From contig JAEOUJ010000279.1 of assembly GCA_016839405.1 (NCBI GenBank), positions 1 to 9,575 on the forward strand: a stretch of 9,575 nt of DNA, in the 5' to 3' direction. Within the stretch, counting starts at the first letter, position 1, and each line of letters begins with the position of its first letter. The notes beneath the pieces were generated by a model. It saw only the letters and a list, made by a program, of their open reading frames with translations. It did no database searches and was not told the DNA's origin. The DNA comes from Candidatus Gerdarchaeota archaeon. Its GTDB lineage: Archaea > Asgardarchaeota > Heimdallarchaeia > JABLTI01. The translations under genes were made by a program, and so were the position numbers. Of the stretch, positions 1 to 6,350 are shown piece after piece.

Positions 1-856
1 CTGTCATTCTCTGGAATTGTGTTCGAGAAATTTCATAGTTGATGTTTTTTGGTTGTCCATCTTTATCTACTGTTATATAAGGAATATCTACAAAAGCTCT
101 TTGTTTTAATGAAAGCTCTATTTTTGCTTTTTCTGAGGCATCTTTTATTCGTTGCATTGCTGATGGATTTTTTGTTATATCTATGCCTTCTTGTTTCTTG
201 AATTGGGCTACAACCCAATCAATGATTCTATCGTCAAAATCATCCCCACCGAGATAATTGTTACCACTAGTAGCTTTTACTTCAAACATGGTATCACTTT
301 CAATGGGATATGTTTCTAGAATTGAAACATCAAATGTTCCACCACCAAGATCAAATACAAGGACAGTTTCATCTTTAGCTTTACCTACACCATAGGCAAG
401 GCATGCTGAAGTTGGTTCATTAATAATACGTAATACATCTAAACCAGCTATAATTCCAGCATCTTTTGTTGCTTGTCTCTGACTATCTGTAAAATAAGCT
501 GGGCATGTAATAACTGCTTGTTTTATTTCTTCACCGAGAAAGTCCTCAGCATCTTTTTTCAATTTACGTAAAATCATAGCTGAAATTTCTTGTGGTGTAT
601 AATCTTTATCATCAATTCTCTCTCTATGTTTTGTACCCATTTTTCTTTTTATTGAACGAATTGTTCGTGTTGGCTTGGATATTGCTTGTCTTTTTGCAAT
701 TTCACCAACAACTTGCTCGCCATCTTCAGAAATTGTTACTACAGAAGGAGTGATTCTTCCACCTTCTGCATTTGGAATAATTGTGGGATTGCCACCCTCC
801 ATATATGCAATTGCTGAATTTGTTGTTCCTAAATCTATTCCAACAACTTTAGCCAT
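1..856 (-). CDS. dnaK: Molecular chaperone DnaK (Hsp70), N-terminal 285 codons, cut by the window edge
   Basis: ATP-driven chaperone that binds exposed hydrophobic peptides in the cytosol, working with DnaJ and GrpE. Read on the minus strand from ATG 854-856, the frame is open to the window edge. Only the nucleotide-binding domain is present. The first phosphate loop IDLGTTNS is at residues 7-14, the proton-shuttling lysine is K70 in [19 protein letters not shown] is near 145-156, and the second phosphate loop [14 protein letters not shown] is at 167-180. [10 protein letters not shown] follows at 201-210. After K70 the chain goes almost straight to YTPQEISA, so the roughly 24-residue insert found here in Gram-negative and eukaryotic Hsp70s is absent, as in Gram-positive and archaeal forms. 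A GGTGAT ribosome binding site sits 4 bases before the ATG. It follows grpE by 34 bases and is surely co-transcribed. The substrate-binding domain and any dnaJ lie outside the window. Confidence 0.97.
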   Translation of the reverse strand, partial: MAKVVGIDLGTTNSAIAYMEGGNPTIIPNAEGGRITPSVVTISEDGEQVVGEIAKRQAISKPTRTIRSIKRKMGTKHRERIDDKDYTPQEISAMILRKLKKDAEDFLGEEIKQAVITCPAYFTDSQRQATKDAGIIAGLDVLRIINEPTSACLAYGVGKAKDETVLVFDLGGGTFDVSILETYPIESDTMFEVKATSGNNYLGGDDFDDRIIDWVVAQFKKQEGIDITKNPSAMQRIKDASEKAKIELSLKQRAFVDIPYITVDKDGQPKNINYEISRTQFQRMT

Positions 857-860
857 ATTT

Positions 861-866
861 ATCACC
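861..866 (-). promoter_or_regulatory. Ribosome binding site of dnaK (GGTGAT)
   Basis: GGTGAT on the minus strand lies 4 bases before the dnaK ATG, within the 34-base grpE-dnaK gap. It matches the end of 16S rRNA (complement GGAGGTGATC) and confirms the dnaK start. Confidence 0.75.
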
Positions 867-890
867 TTTTTTCTTACAATTTTTTTCTAT

Positions 891-1619
891 TTATTCTTCT
901 TTATTTTCGTTTTTTTCTGACGTCTCTTTAGAAACCTCTTCTGGTTTTTCAGCTGACACCATTACTTTAGCAGCTCGAAGCACCCTATCCTTTAATTTGT
1001 ATCCTTTCTCAATAACTTGAACAATTTTATTTGGTGAAAAATTACCAGAATGATCTAAACAAATAGCTTCATGATACTTAGGATCAAATATCTCATCTTG
1101 TTTAGGTTTTATCTCTACAATTCCTTCATTCTCTAGAACTCTTGTTAATTTATTATAAATAATTTCTAATCCGTCAAGAGGGATTGTTTCTTTGTTATTT
1201 TCCTTTGCAAATTCAACTGCACGATTTATATCTTCTATTGGTTCAAAAATTTTGGATAAAATTCGTTCGGAAGAAAGTTGTATATTGTGTTGAGCTTGTT
1301 TTTCTATTCGTTTTTTGTAGTTTTCAAAATCCGCTTTGAATCGTTGTAAAATAGTGAGGTATTCATCACGTTCCTTCTTTGTTTTATCTACTAATTCAAT
1401 CATTTGTAAATTATTTTCAAGTAAATCTTTAAGATTGAAATCTTTTGCAGTTTCATCAAATTCTTCGATTAGTTTCTTCAATTTCTTATTTTCTTCGAAT
1501 TCATTTAATATTGAATTCACTTTTTTTAATAGCTCAGTTTCATTTGTAGTTTCTTCTTCTGATGAAAGGTCGTTTTGCTTTTCGTTTTCTTTTATTTCAT
1601 CGTTATTTAATTTAGTCAC
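891..1619 (-). CDS. grpE: GrpE nucleotide exchange factor for DnaK
   Basis: Cytosolic co-chaperone that releases ADP from DnaK. The 242 residues are longer than the usual 180-200 because both ends are extended. Residues 1-30 are Asn/Glu/Lys-rich, a predicted coiled coil runs from about 30 to 110 and includes FKADFENYKKR (94-104), and the beta-wing C-terminal domain carries the family signatures FDPKYHEAI (178-186) and EKGYKLKDRVLRAAKV (204-219). The last 20 residues are a Glu/Lys/Ser tail. The start is GTG at 1617-1619, supported by AGGAG 10 bases upstream; no in-frame ATG lies closer. It is the first gene of a grpE-dnaK unit. No hrcA-like repressor gene is adjacent, but the long upstream region holds repeats that may be heat-shock control sites. 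Family assignment is secure; GrpE and DnaK in archaea are generally regarded as acquired from bacteria. Confidence 0.96.
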   Translation of the reverse strand: MTKLNNDEIKENEKQNDLSSEEETTNETELLKKVNSILNEFEENKKLKKLIEEFDETAKDFNLKDLLENNLQMIELVDKTKKERDEYLTILQRFKADFENYKKRIEKQAQHNIQLSSERILSKIFEPIEDINRAVEFAKENNKETIPLDGLEIIYNKLTRVLENEGIVEIKPKQDEIFDPKYHEAICLDHSGNFSPNKIVQVIEKGYKLKDRVLRAAKVMVSAEKPEEVSKETSEKNENKEE

Positions 1620-1629
1620 TGAGTTTTTT

Positions 1630-1634
1630 CTCCT
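1630..1634 (-). promoter_or_regulatory. Ribosome binding site of grpE (AGGAG)
   Basis: AGGAG on the minus strand, 10 bases before the GTG at 1617-1619. It supports the non-ATG start of grpE. Confidence 0.6.
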
Positions 1635-1694
1635 GTTAAAGGTTTTTCAGTCGAAAATGCGGATATGATCCTTATTTTAATGTATCTTTCAAGA

Positions 1695-1724
1695 TGTTAA
1701 TCATAACTTTTTTTATGATTAGCA
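1695..1724. repeat. 12-bp inverted repeat in the grpE upstream region
   Basis: TGTTAATCATAA at 1695-1706 faces TTATGATTAGCA at 1713-1724 across a 6-base spacer; 11 of 12 positions pair and the other can form a G-U pair in RNA. It lies 75-105 bases upstream of the grpE start. If the box at 1748-1756 is used, it would sit at the transcription start and the beginning of the leader; if the box at 1672-1681 is used, it is an upstream operator. It does not resemble CIRCE (TTAGCACTC with 9-base spacer). Function inferred only. Confidence 0.5.
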
Positions 1725-1747
1725 ACAAGTGCTTTTAGTTAATCAAG

Positions 1748-1762
1748 TATTTTAAATTTCCT
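1748..1762 (-). promoter_or_regulatory. Candidate TATA/BRE promoter for grpE-dnaK
   Basis: Minus-strand AGGAAA followed by TTTAAAATA (TATA part 1748-1756) fits an archaeal BRE plus TATA box, predicting transcription from about 1726 and a leader of about 105 bases. A second candidate, ATTAAAATAA at 1672-1681, would give a leader of about 30 bases. The sequence alone does not decide between them. Confidence 0.35.
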
Positions 1763-1764
1763 AT

Positions 1765-1798
1765 TTATGTGAGTAATTCCCCATTATGTGAGTAATTC
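1765..1798. repeat. Two direct copies of a 15-bp motif, period 19 bp
   Basis: TTATGTGAGTAATTC occurs exactly at 1765-1779 and again at 1784-1798, separated by 4 bases. The pair lies just upstream of the BRE/TATA candidate at 1748-1762 that faces grpE, where an activator or repressor would bind. An exact 15-base repetition is more than background AT-richness would give, because the unit includes GTGAG. Role as a regulator-binding site is inference. Confidence 0.6.
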
Positions 1799-1942
1799 TT
1801 TTTTAAACATTTTTTAGTAAGATTTAAAATTAATAGAAATTTATTTACACAGATTAGTAACACAAGAATTATATTAGATGAACATTTTAATAGTCTATTC
1901 ACAAATTAATCAAAAAGATAAATCTTGAGTGTGAAACCATAT

Positions 1943-2647
1943 ATGGGTATTAATTTCCAATCAGCAAAAAATCTGTGTAAGCTTGGCCTGCGTTTATTAA
2001 TTGGTTTACTATCAATAGACGTTCTTTGGACTTTAATTCGATATGTAGTAATAAAGACTTCTTTCAATGATGTAATACCTGATATTTTTGTTCCGATTGA
2101 TTTGATTATCACTAATGTTTTATTTATAATTTGTATTGTTATACTAGCAATTGGTTCTTTAGTACTTGGTTCTTATTACTTTAAAACCTCTAAGCTACTA
2201 TCCATTTATTCTTGTCTCTTGTTTATTATTTTAGGTATTAAATTAATGTTTATTGTTTGTCAATTTATTGTACTTACAGGCAATTTCGATAATACAGTTT
2301 TAAATTATATAACCCAAATATTTGAATTAGCTTTTAATTTAATTTTTATCTCATCATTCATTATTTTTAATTTCTTTCAAAAACACCTTAAAGAAAGAGA
2401 GAAATTTGGTTTTGGTCATGGAATCATCCCTTATGTTTATACTACTTTTGCTTTAATTTATCCAATTATCAATATTTTAAATTTAAGCGATATTTCTTTT
2501 TCAGAATTAAAAGCAGTAAATATCGTTTTACATATGTTATCATATACTGCGGTAATCATCGAAGCGATATTAATATTTGATATGATGAGAAGATTTGATG
2601 CTCTAGAAGAATTACCTTCTTTAAAAGAAGAGAACAAATTAAGCTAA
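1943..2647 (+). CDS. Uncharacterised six-helix membrane protein
   Basis: I do not recognise a family. Numbering from TTG 1925, hydrophobic segments that should span the membrane lie near residues 21-43, 58-82, 92-118, 130-153, 167-188 and 200-222. A short charged loop (KHLKEREKFGFGH) follows helix 4, and the C-terminal tail is hydrophilic and acidic. There are no catalytic or transport motifs. I chose ATG 1943 (234 aa) because GTGA lies 8 bases before it and matches the Shine-Dalgarno core used by neighbouring genes; TTG 1925 (240 aa) is possible but has no ribosome binding site. The gene stands alone, divergent from grpE and converging on the nuclease gene with a 29-base gap. Base composition and codon use resemble the neighbours, so there is no sign of recent transfer. 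Confidence 0.8.
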   Translation: MGINFQSAKNLCKLGLRLLIGLLSIDVLWTLIRYVVIKTSFNDVIPDIFVPIDLIITNVLFIICIVILAIGSLVLGSYYFKTSKLLSIYSCLLFIILGIKLMFIVCQFIVLTGNFDNTVLNYITQIFELAFNLIFISSFIIFNFFQKHLKEREKFGFGHGIIPYVYTTFALIYPIINILNLSDISFSELKAVNIVLHMLSYTAVIIEAILIFDMMRRFDALEELPSLKEENKLS

Positions 2648-2686
2648 AAAGATGAAAAATGGAAAAGTAAATTGATTTACCTTTTT
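2642..2686. terminator. T-rich convergent termination region
   Basis: Between and overlapping the two convergent stop codons are a short stem (GTAAA 2667-2671 with TTTAC 2676-2680, 4-base loop) and T-tracts on both strands: TTTTT at 2682-2686 on the plus strand, and several T4-T5 runs between 2643 and 2666 on the minus strand. Archaeal RNA polymerase stops at T-runs, so this can end both transcripts. The hairpin itself is weak. Confidence 0.4.
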
Positions 2687-4251
2687 GGTTTTGATCGTTT
2701 ACTTTCTATTCGTTTTAATTTTCTCAAGTATTTGTGTAATGATTTTAGTGGAACAATTGGTGTACCATCAACAGATTTCCATCTTTCAGTAAGTGCAGTA
2801 ACAATCAGCAATTTAGCTTTTGTATTCTTTAATAACAATCTTCTTTCTCGCAATTTCTTTACTGCTGTAACAAAAATCTCATAACGTTTAATAAGACTTT
2901 CACGATCAAAATACCATCCTCGCCAAAGAGCTAAATCTTTTACTTCTATTATTATCATTGTTTTTTCTCTTTTTATAATGAGGTCGATTTCTGTTACTGT
3001 ATCACCTTCACTTAGAATTTCCACATTTTGATCAACCACTTTCCATCCCGCTAAAGTAGCTATTTCAGAAACTATTAATTCTAAATCATGTGCTTTTTTA
3101 CTTCTCGTTGTTTCACTATAAGAGTTGCAAAATCTAGAGAATAGTAATAATGAGATAATAGCAATTTGCAAATATTCTTCTTCATTTTTAGAAATAATTC
3201 TACACAGGAAATATGGAACATTTTCTTTTCCTATTGAAAATTTCATTATTGTTTCATATAAGAGCAATCTCATTTCTTCGGTTGGAGCTAATTTTTCTCG
3301 TTTCTTTTGTAAATCCTTTATGACACTCATTTTTATTTCTTTAAAGGGATTTTTCAAATCTTTTAATGCCATTAAAGCACCAAAATTTTCAAACAGTATT
3401 GATAAAGCTTCTATTTCTTCTTCCTCAAGTTGTCTCATAGAAGCAAAAAACTCAGTAATTCTTCGTAAATATGCTATTTCACTATGCCAAGATTTAACTA
3501 AGTCTATTAATTCAAAAATAGTTCTATCAGACATTTTTCGTCTTTGGTCACGCATTTCCTTTAGTTTTGTACTGGCACCACTCTTTTGATCTACACCTAT
3601 GCTCTTTAGTTTCTTTTCTGTTTCATGATAAAGTTCAGTTTCAACAAAAAATAGCTCTTCATGTAATTCATATTCTAATTTAATCATGCCATTGGAAAAC
3701 ATGAATGCTTGATCTCTAAGTCTTGCCCAATCTAAAGCTAAACTCATAAGATGATCTTTTGCTTCTTTTGAAAAAGCCATTTCACCTTCTTCTTTAGCTG
3801 ATAGGTAGAGTATTTGATTTATTAAGAAATTAATAGCTGATAAACTAATTATCTCATTTGTTTTCAATAGATTCTCTGTTGTAGATGTTGCAGTTGAAAT
3901 ATTACTAAAATCGCTTGCAGTTAAGCCATCTTTAGTCATCAAAATAGATGCTAATTTTAAGGCAATTTTTTCACGTTCAGGAATAAAAGCATCTAAAACT
4001 TGTTTTCTATCATAATTTTTTAATACATTAGCAATACATGAGTAAACATGATTTCGTTTTTTGATTAATTTATTATAGATATACTCTTCTTTGTCGAATT
4101 TACCATCATCCTCTTCTTCTTCCTCTTCAAAATCATCTTCTAATTCATCATCTTCTTCCATTTTAGCTTTTTTTGTTATTTTTTCATCTATTATTTCTTT
4201 CTCATTTTTTTCCGAATCTTCACCTTTTTCTTTATTTAAATTAGCATTCAT
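2677..4251 (-). CDS. PD-(D/E)XK (Mrr/NERD-like fold) nuclease-domain protein with long helical N-terminus
   Basis: Predicted DNA-acting nuclease of 524 aa; substrate unknown. Residues 1-57 are a charged, probably disordered leader with an acidic block (31-49). Residues 58-380 look almost entirely helical and match no family I know. Residues 388-510 form a restriction-endonuclease-like fold: a helix with E396, AGWKV (401-405), a strand with D423 in TEIDLII, then E436-V-K438 in IIIEVKD, a helix near 451-472 and the strand KLLIVTAL (480-487). The E...D...ExK arrangement is intact, so catalysis is plausible. The tail (505-524) is strongly basic. The ATG start has AAAGGAAG 7 bases upstream. No methyltransferase, helicase or other restriction-modification gene is adjacent; its upstream neighbour pyrH is 79 bases away and unrelated. 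It could act in DNA repair, defence or RNA processing. The domain call is fairly firm, the role open. Confidence 0.82.
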   Translation of the reverse strand: MNANLNKEKGEDSEKNEKEIIDEKITKKAKMEEDDELEDDFEEEEEEDDGKFDKEEYIYNKLIKKRNHVYSCIANVLKNYDRKQVLDAFIPEREKIALKLASILMTKDGLTASDFSNISTATSTTENLLKTNEIISLSAINFLINQILYLSAKEEGEMAFSKEAKDHLMSLALDWARLRDQAFMFSNGMIKLEYELHEELFFVETELYHETEKKLKSIGVDQKSGASTKLKEMRDQRRKMSDRTIFELIDLVKSWHSEIAYLRRITEFFASMRQLEEEEIEALSILFENFGALMALKDLKNPFKEIKMSVIKDLQKKREKLAPTEEMRLLLYETIMKFSIGKENVPYFLCRIISKNEEEYLQIAIISLLLFSRFCNSYSETTRSKKAHDLELIVSEIATLAGWKVVDQNVEILSEGDTVTEIDLIIKREKTMIIIEVKDLALWRGWYFDRESLIKRYEIFVTAVKKLRERRLLLKNTKAKLLIVTALTERWKSVDGTPIVPLKSLHKYLRKLKRIESKRSKPKR

Positions 4252-4268
4252 TGTTAGACTTCCTTTGC

Positions 4269-4276
4269 TTATATAA
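4269..4276 (-). promoter_or_regulatory. Candidate TATA box for the nuclease gene
   Basis: TTATATAA on either strand, centred about 21 bases before the ATG at 4249-4251. At usual archaeal spacing transcription would begin at or just inside the start codon, implying a leaderless message and conflicting with the AAAGGAAG at 4259-4266. A second AT-rich box at 4306-4314 would give a leader of about 33 bases containing that site. Confidence 0.3.
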
Positions 4277-4330
4277 CCAAGGAAAATGAGAAAAATATGT
4301 TAATTGAATATATGTTTGAACTAATCTGTG

Positions 4331-5020
4331 TTAGAATATTATTTGTGTGCCAATTTTTTCCTCATTTAGAGCTTTTACCAAATTTGTTGGATTTGTTCCA
4401 TTAATGAATTGGAGTGAAATTTTAGATCGTCTAATTATTTGTAGGGCAGTTAAATCAAAGAGAGGGTAATATCCTGCTCTAGTGTTTTTTGCTGAAATTA
4501 ATGATGTAAAATCTTCAATGGATATTTTCTCCAAAAGTTTTGCTTCTGGGTTTGTATCTGGGTCATCAGAAAAAACTCCATCAACATCTGTTAAATTTAT
4601 TAATTTTTTAGCAGATACAGTTTCAGCTATTAAAGCAGCAACTGCATTTGTTGATTGTCCGGGCTGAAAACCACCACATACAATAATCTTATCAGTTAAA
4701 TTAACAATCTGTTGAAATTCATTAAAATTACTAGGAGGATTTGGATAAGCTAAATTGCCTAATGAATTGATGATCAATTGTGCATTGATTTTTGAAGTGT
4801 CAATACCTAGAACATCATTCTGAGCTTCAGAAGCCCCTAAAGATCGACTTGCATTAATATATTTACGTGCAAGTTTCCCACCACCAACTACTATAGCACA
4901 TTTTTCATTTTTATCTTTAAACACATTCTTGATAGTTTTAGTATATTTTGAAATTAATTTTTCATTTATTTGTTCTTTATTATCAAATAATAATGATCCA
5001 CCAATTTTTATTACAAACAT
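4331..5020 (-). CDS. pyrH: UMP kinase (uridylate kinase), archaeal type
   Basis: Phosphorylates UMP to UDP with ATP in cytosolic pyrimidine synthesis; amino acid kinase fold, hexameric in this family. Counting from the chosen start, KIGGSLL (5-11) binds phosphate, VGGGKLAR follows near 45-52, GGFQPGQSTNAVAA (116-129) carries the UMP-side glycine loop, LTDVDGVFSDDP (143-154) binds nucleotide, and LFDLTALQIIRRS and INGTNPTNL complete the archaeal UMP kinase pattern. I chose ATG 5018-5020 (229 aa) rather than the in-frame ATG at 5051-5053 (240 aa). Archaeal enzymes begin directly at the first strand and are about 225-230 aa, AAGGA lies 10 bases upstream, and the likely TATA box (5066-5074) would start transcription inside the longer reading. 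It is flanked by the TPR gene terminator upstream, so it probably has its own promoter. N-acetylglutamate kinase or isopentenyl phosphate kinase are less likely given these motifs. Confidence 0.92.
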   Translation of the reverse strand: MFVIKIGGSLLFDNKEQINEKLISKYTKTIKNVFKDKNEKCAIVVGGGKLARKYINASRSLGASEAQNDVLGIDTSKINAQLIINSLGNLAYPNPPSNFNEFQQIVNLTDKIIVCGGFQPGQSTNAVAALIAETVSAKKLINLTDVDGVFSDDPDTNPEAKLLEKISIEDFTSLISAKNTRAGYYPLFDLTALQIIRRSKISLQFINGTNPTNLVKALNEEKIGTQIIF

Positions 5021-5065
5021 ATTCTTATTTTCCTTGGAAATTTTTATTTCCATCTAGAAATTAGT

Positions 5066-5074
5066 TATAGTAAA
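5066..5074 (-). promoter_or_regulatory. Candidate TATA box for pyrH
   Basis: Minus-strand TTTACTATA, predicting transcription from about 5044. That is downstream of the ATG at 5053 and about 23 bases upstream of the ATG at 5020, so it favours the shorter pyrH start. Confidence 0.4.
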
Positions 5075-5125
5075 AGATAAGTTTTGTGTGTTTGTCGAAA
5101 AATAAGTAATAAAATTAAAACAAAC

Positions 5126-5147
5126 AGGATAAGTTTCTTATCCTTTT
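5126..5147 (-). terminator. Hairpin terminator after the TPR gene
   Basis: Perfect 8-bp stem AGGATAAG (5126-5133) and CTTATCCT (5137-5144) with a 3-base loop, overlapping the TAA stop of the TPR gene. On the minus strand it is followed by GTTTGTTTTAATTTT. It separates the TPR gene from pyrH and would look like an intrinsic terminator in bacteria; in archaea the T-rich part alone may suffice. Confidence 0.6.
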
Positions 5148-5887
5148 AACTTAGCAATTTTCTCCAAAGCAATTTTTTCTCGTTCAGTTTGTTTTGTTTT
5201 TTGAAATATCTCAGCCAAGTGTATCCAAGCATCCAAATTGTCATCATCTTGTACTACACTTTTGTATAAATAATCTTGAGCTTGTTTCAAATTATTGTTT
5301 TGATATTCGATAATTCCTAAACCGTGTAAAGCTTCTGGATCATATGGATCAATTTCTATAACTTGTTTGAAACATTTGCTTGCTTCAGGGTAATTATTTA
5401 ATTTCAAATATGAGTGTCCTTTACCTGCTAGAGCATCAGATCCTTTGCCAAGTACCTCTACTTTTTCAAAACAAACTAATGCTTCTTTTGCGTTATTTAA
5501 ATCTAAATAAGCATATCCCTTAGTCAACCAAGCAATGTATAAGTTTGGATTCAATTTTATTGATCTATCAAGTAATTTAATTGCTTCTTCGCTCTTATTG
5601 ATAAGCCTTAAGATTGAACCTTTTGCATAAAGAGAATCAATATCATCAGGATTTTTTTCTAGAATTAAATCAAAACATTCGATTGCAGCTGGAAATTCAT
5701 TAAATTCATAATAAGCCATGCCTTTTCCATAGAGAATTGATTTTTCATTTGGAAATTCTTCTAGTATTTTATCATAGAATTCAATTGCTTCTTCTTTTTT
5801 CCCTTGAGTCACTAAAGATTGCGCTTCATTAAAACGTTCAAGTAATAAGATTTGTTTCTCTTTCTCATTTTGTTTCATATTATTCAC
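5138..5887 (-). CDS. TPR-repeat protein (about seven tetratricopeptide repeats)
   Basis: Predicted soluble scaffold for protein-protein contacts; partner unknown. After about 18 hydrophilic residues nearly all of the 249 aa is tandem 34-residue TPR units, starting near residues 19, 51, 85, 118, 152, 185 and 219. The consensus is clear, for example ILYGKGMAYYEFNEFPAAIE, the recurring AxxCF pairs and NPDD-type turns. There is no signal peptide, membrane segment or enzyme domain. The start is GTG 5885-5887 or ATG 5876-5878 three codons later; neither has a ribosome binding site. A TTAAATAA box near 5905-5912 would place transcription close to these codons, suggesting a leaderless message. It lies 46 bases behind the winged-helix gene on the same strand and may be read from either promoter. 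A strong hairpin follows the stop. Similar proteins are common in archaea and bacteria with many roles. Confidence 0.9.
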   Translation of the reverse strand: MNNMKQNEKEKQILLLERFNEAQSLVTQGKKEEAIEFYDKILEEFPNEKSILYGKGMAYYEFNEFPAAIECFDLILEKNPDDIDSLYAKGSILRLINKSEEAIKLLDRSIKLNPNLYIAWLTKGYAYLDLNNAKEALVCFEKVEVLGKGSDALAGKGHSYLKLNNYPEASKCFKQVIEIDPYDPEALHGLGIIEYQNNNLKQAQDYLYKSVVQDDDNLDAWIHLAEIFQKTKQTEREKIALEKIAKLKG

Positions 5888-5933
5888 ATTGTTAAATTGT
5901 TTTTTTATTTAATTAGTATTTGTTACAATATTA

Positions 5934-6227
5934 TTATTGAGATGCTAAATTATAAGCTCTAATTATTCTATACAATTCTTTAAGCTGTTTTGTTATAGGA
6001 TGATTTTTGTTTAATTCAAATAATCTTCTTCTACTAGATTTTGTTTCGAAAAGAATTCTTTTTCTAACTAATGAATTAATTCTCTCATGAACTTGTGAGT
6101 GAGAAACATCAATCAATTTAGCAATTTCAGTTAATTGAAAAATTCCTTCATCATTAACTAGAAAAAATTCTATGATTTTTATTTGTACTGATTTACCTAA
6201 CACTGTAGTTAGTACATCGTAAGACAT
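5934..6227 (-). CDS. Winged-helix transcriptional regulator (MarR/ArsR-like)
   Basis: Predicted DNA-binding protein of 97 aa. LTTVLGKSVQIKIIEFFL (residues 6-23) is the first helix pair, QLTEIAKLIDVSHSQVHERI (31-50) is the helix-turn-helix with HSQVHERI as recognition helix, and ILFETKSSRRRLFELN (58-73) is the basic beta wing. A C-terminal helix (77-93) could dimerise. There are no metal-binding cysteines and no effector domain. I chose ATG 6225-6227, because AGGTG lies 7 bases before it and a TTTAAA box at 6263-6268 predicts transcription near 6239; the longer reading from TTG 6248 covers that Shine-Dalgarno and is not credible. It is divergent from the CPBP protease gene and upstream of the TPR gene. 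The palindrome between the divergent genes suggests it represses itself and perhaps the protease gene. The target and signal are unknown. Confidence 0.85.
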   Translation of the reverse strand: MSYDVLTTVLGKSVQIKIIEFFLVNDEGIFQLTEIAKLIDVSHSQVHERINSLVRKRILFETKSSRRRLFELNKNHPITKQLKELYRIIRAYNLASQ

Positions 6228-6234
6228 TAATTTA

Positions 6235-6239
6235 CACCT
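6235..6239 (-). promoter_or_regulatory. Ribosome binding site deciding the regulator start (AGGTG)
   Basis: AGGTG on the minus strand, 7 bases before ATG 6225-6227. Its position inside the longer TTG reading argues that the protein begins at 6227. Confidence 0.65.
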
Positions 6240-6259
6240 AAAGTTCAATGCAAAATAAG

Positions 6260-6271
6260 TAGTTTAAACTA
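6260..6271. promoter_or_regulatory. 12-bp perfect palindrome, possible operator over a TATA box
   Basis: TAGTTTAAACTA is self-complementary and contains TTTAAA, which is about 26 bases upstream of the predicted regulator transcript start. A dimeric winged-helix protein bound here would block TBP. It is also about 80 bases upstream of the divergent CPBP gene. Operator function is inference; such short AT palindromes do occur by chance. Confidence 0.4.
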
Positions 6272-6350
6272 TTAATTTATTTGGGAGGATTTACTTTAAA
6301 GAGAAATAAACAATAATGTAAAAGATCTTTTTATTTGGTAGTGCAAAAAG

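Larger units (their letters stand above)
1620..1942. other. Divergent intergenic region between grpE and the membrane-protein gene
   Basis: About 320 bases without a convincing gene; only ORFs of a few codons occur. It contains the grpE ribosome binding site, two TATA-like boxes facing grpE (1672-1681, and 1748-1756 preceded on the minus strand by the purine-rich AGGAAA), an inverted repeat (1695-1724) and a direct repeat pair (1765-1798). The part near 1800-1920 is extremely AT-rich and has several weak TATA-like stretches facing the plus-strand gene, for example 1884-1893. I see no tRNA or structured RNA here. Confidence 0.6.

Noticed and set aside
675..920. Plus-strand open frame over the dnaK start and grpE end
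   Set aside because: Opposite strand of well-conserved dnaK and grpE codons; low-complexity Phe-rich end.
1336..1668. Plus-strand Ser/Phe-rich open frame
   Set aside because: Antisense of grpE coiled-coil codons, without family signal or ribosome binding site.
3125..3589. Plus-strand 154-codon open frame inside the nuclease gene
   Set aside because: Antisense to a coherent 524-aa protein with a catalytic motif; composition typical of the complement of a helical protein.
4091..4276. Plus-strand serine-run open frame
   Set aside because: Antisense of the acidic Glu/Asp block at the start of the nuclease gene.
6228..6248. TTG-initiated extension of the winged-helix regulator
   Set aside because: The extension contains the AGGTG ribosome binding site of the downstream ATG and lies at the predicted transcript start.
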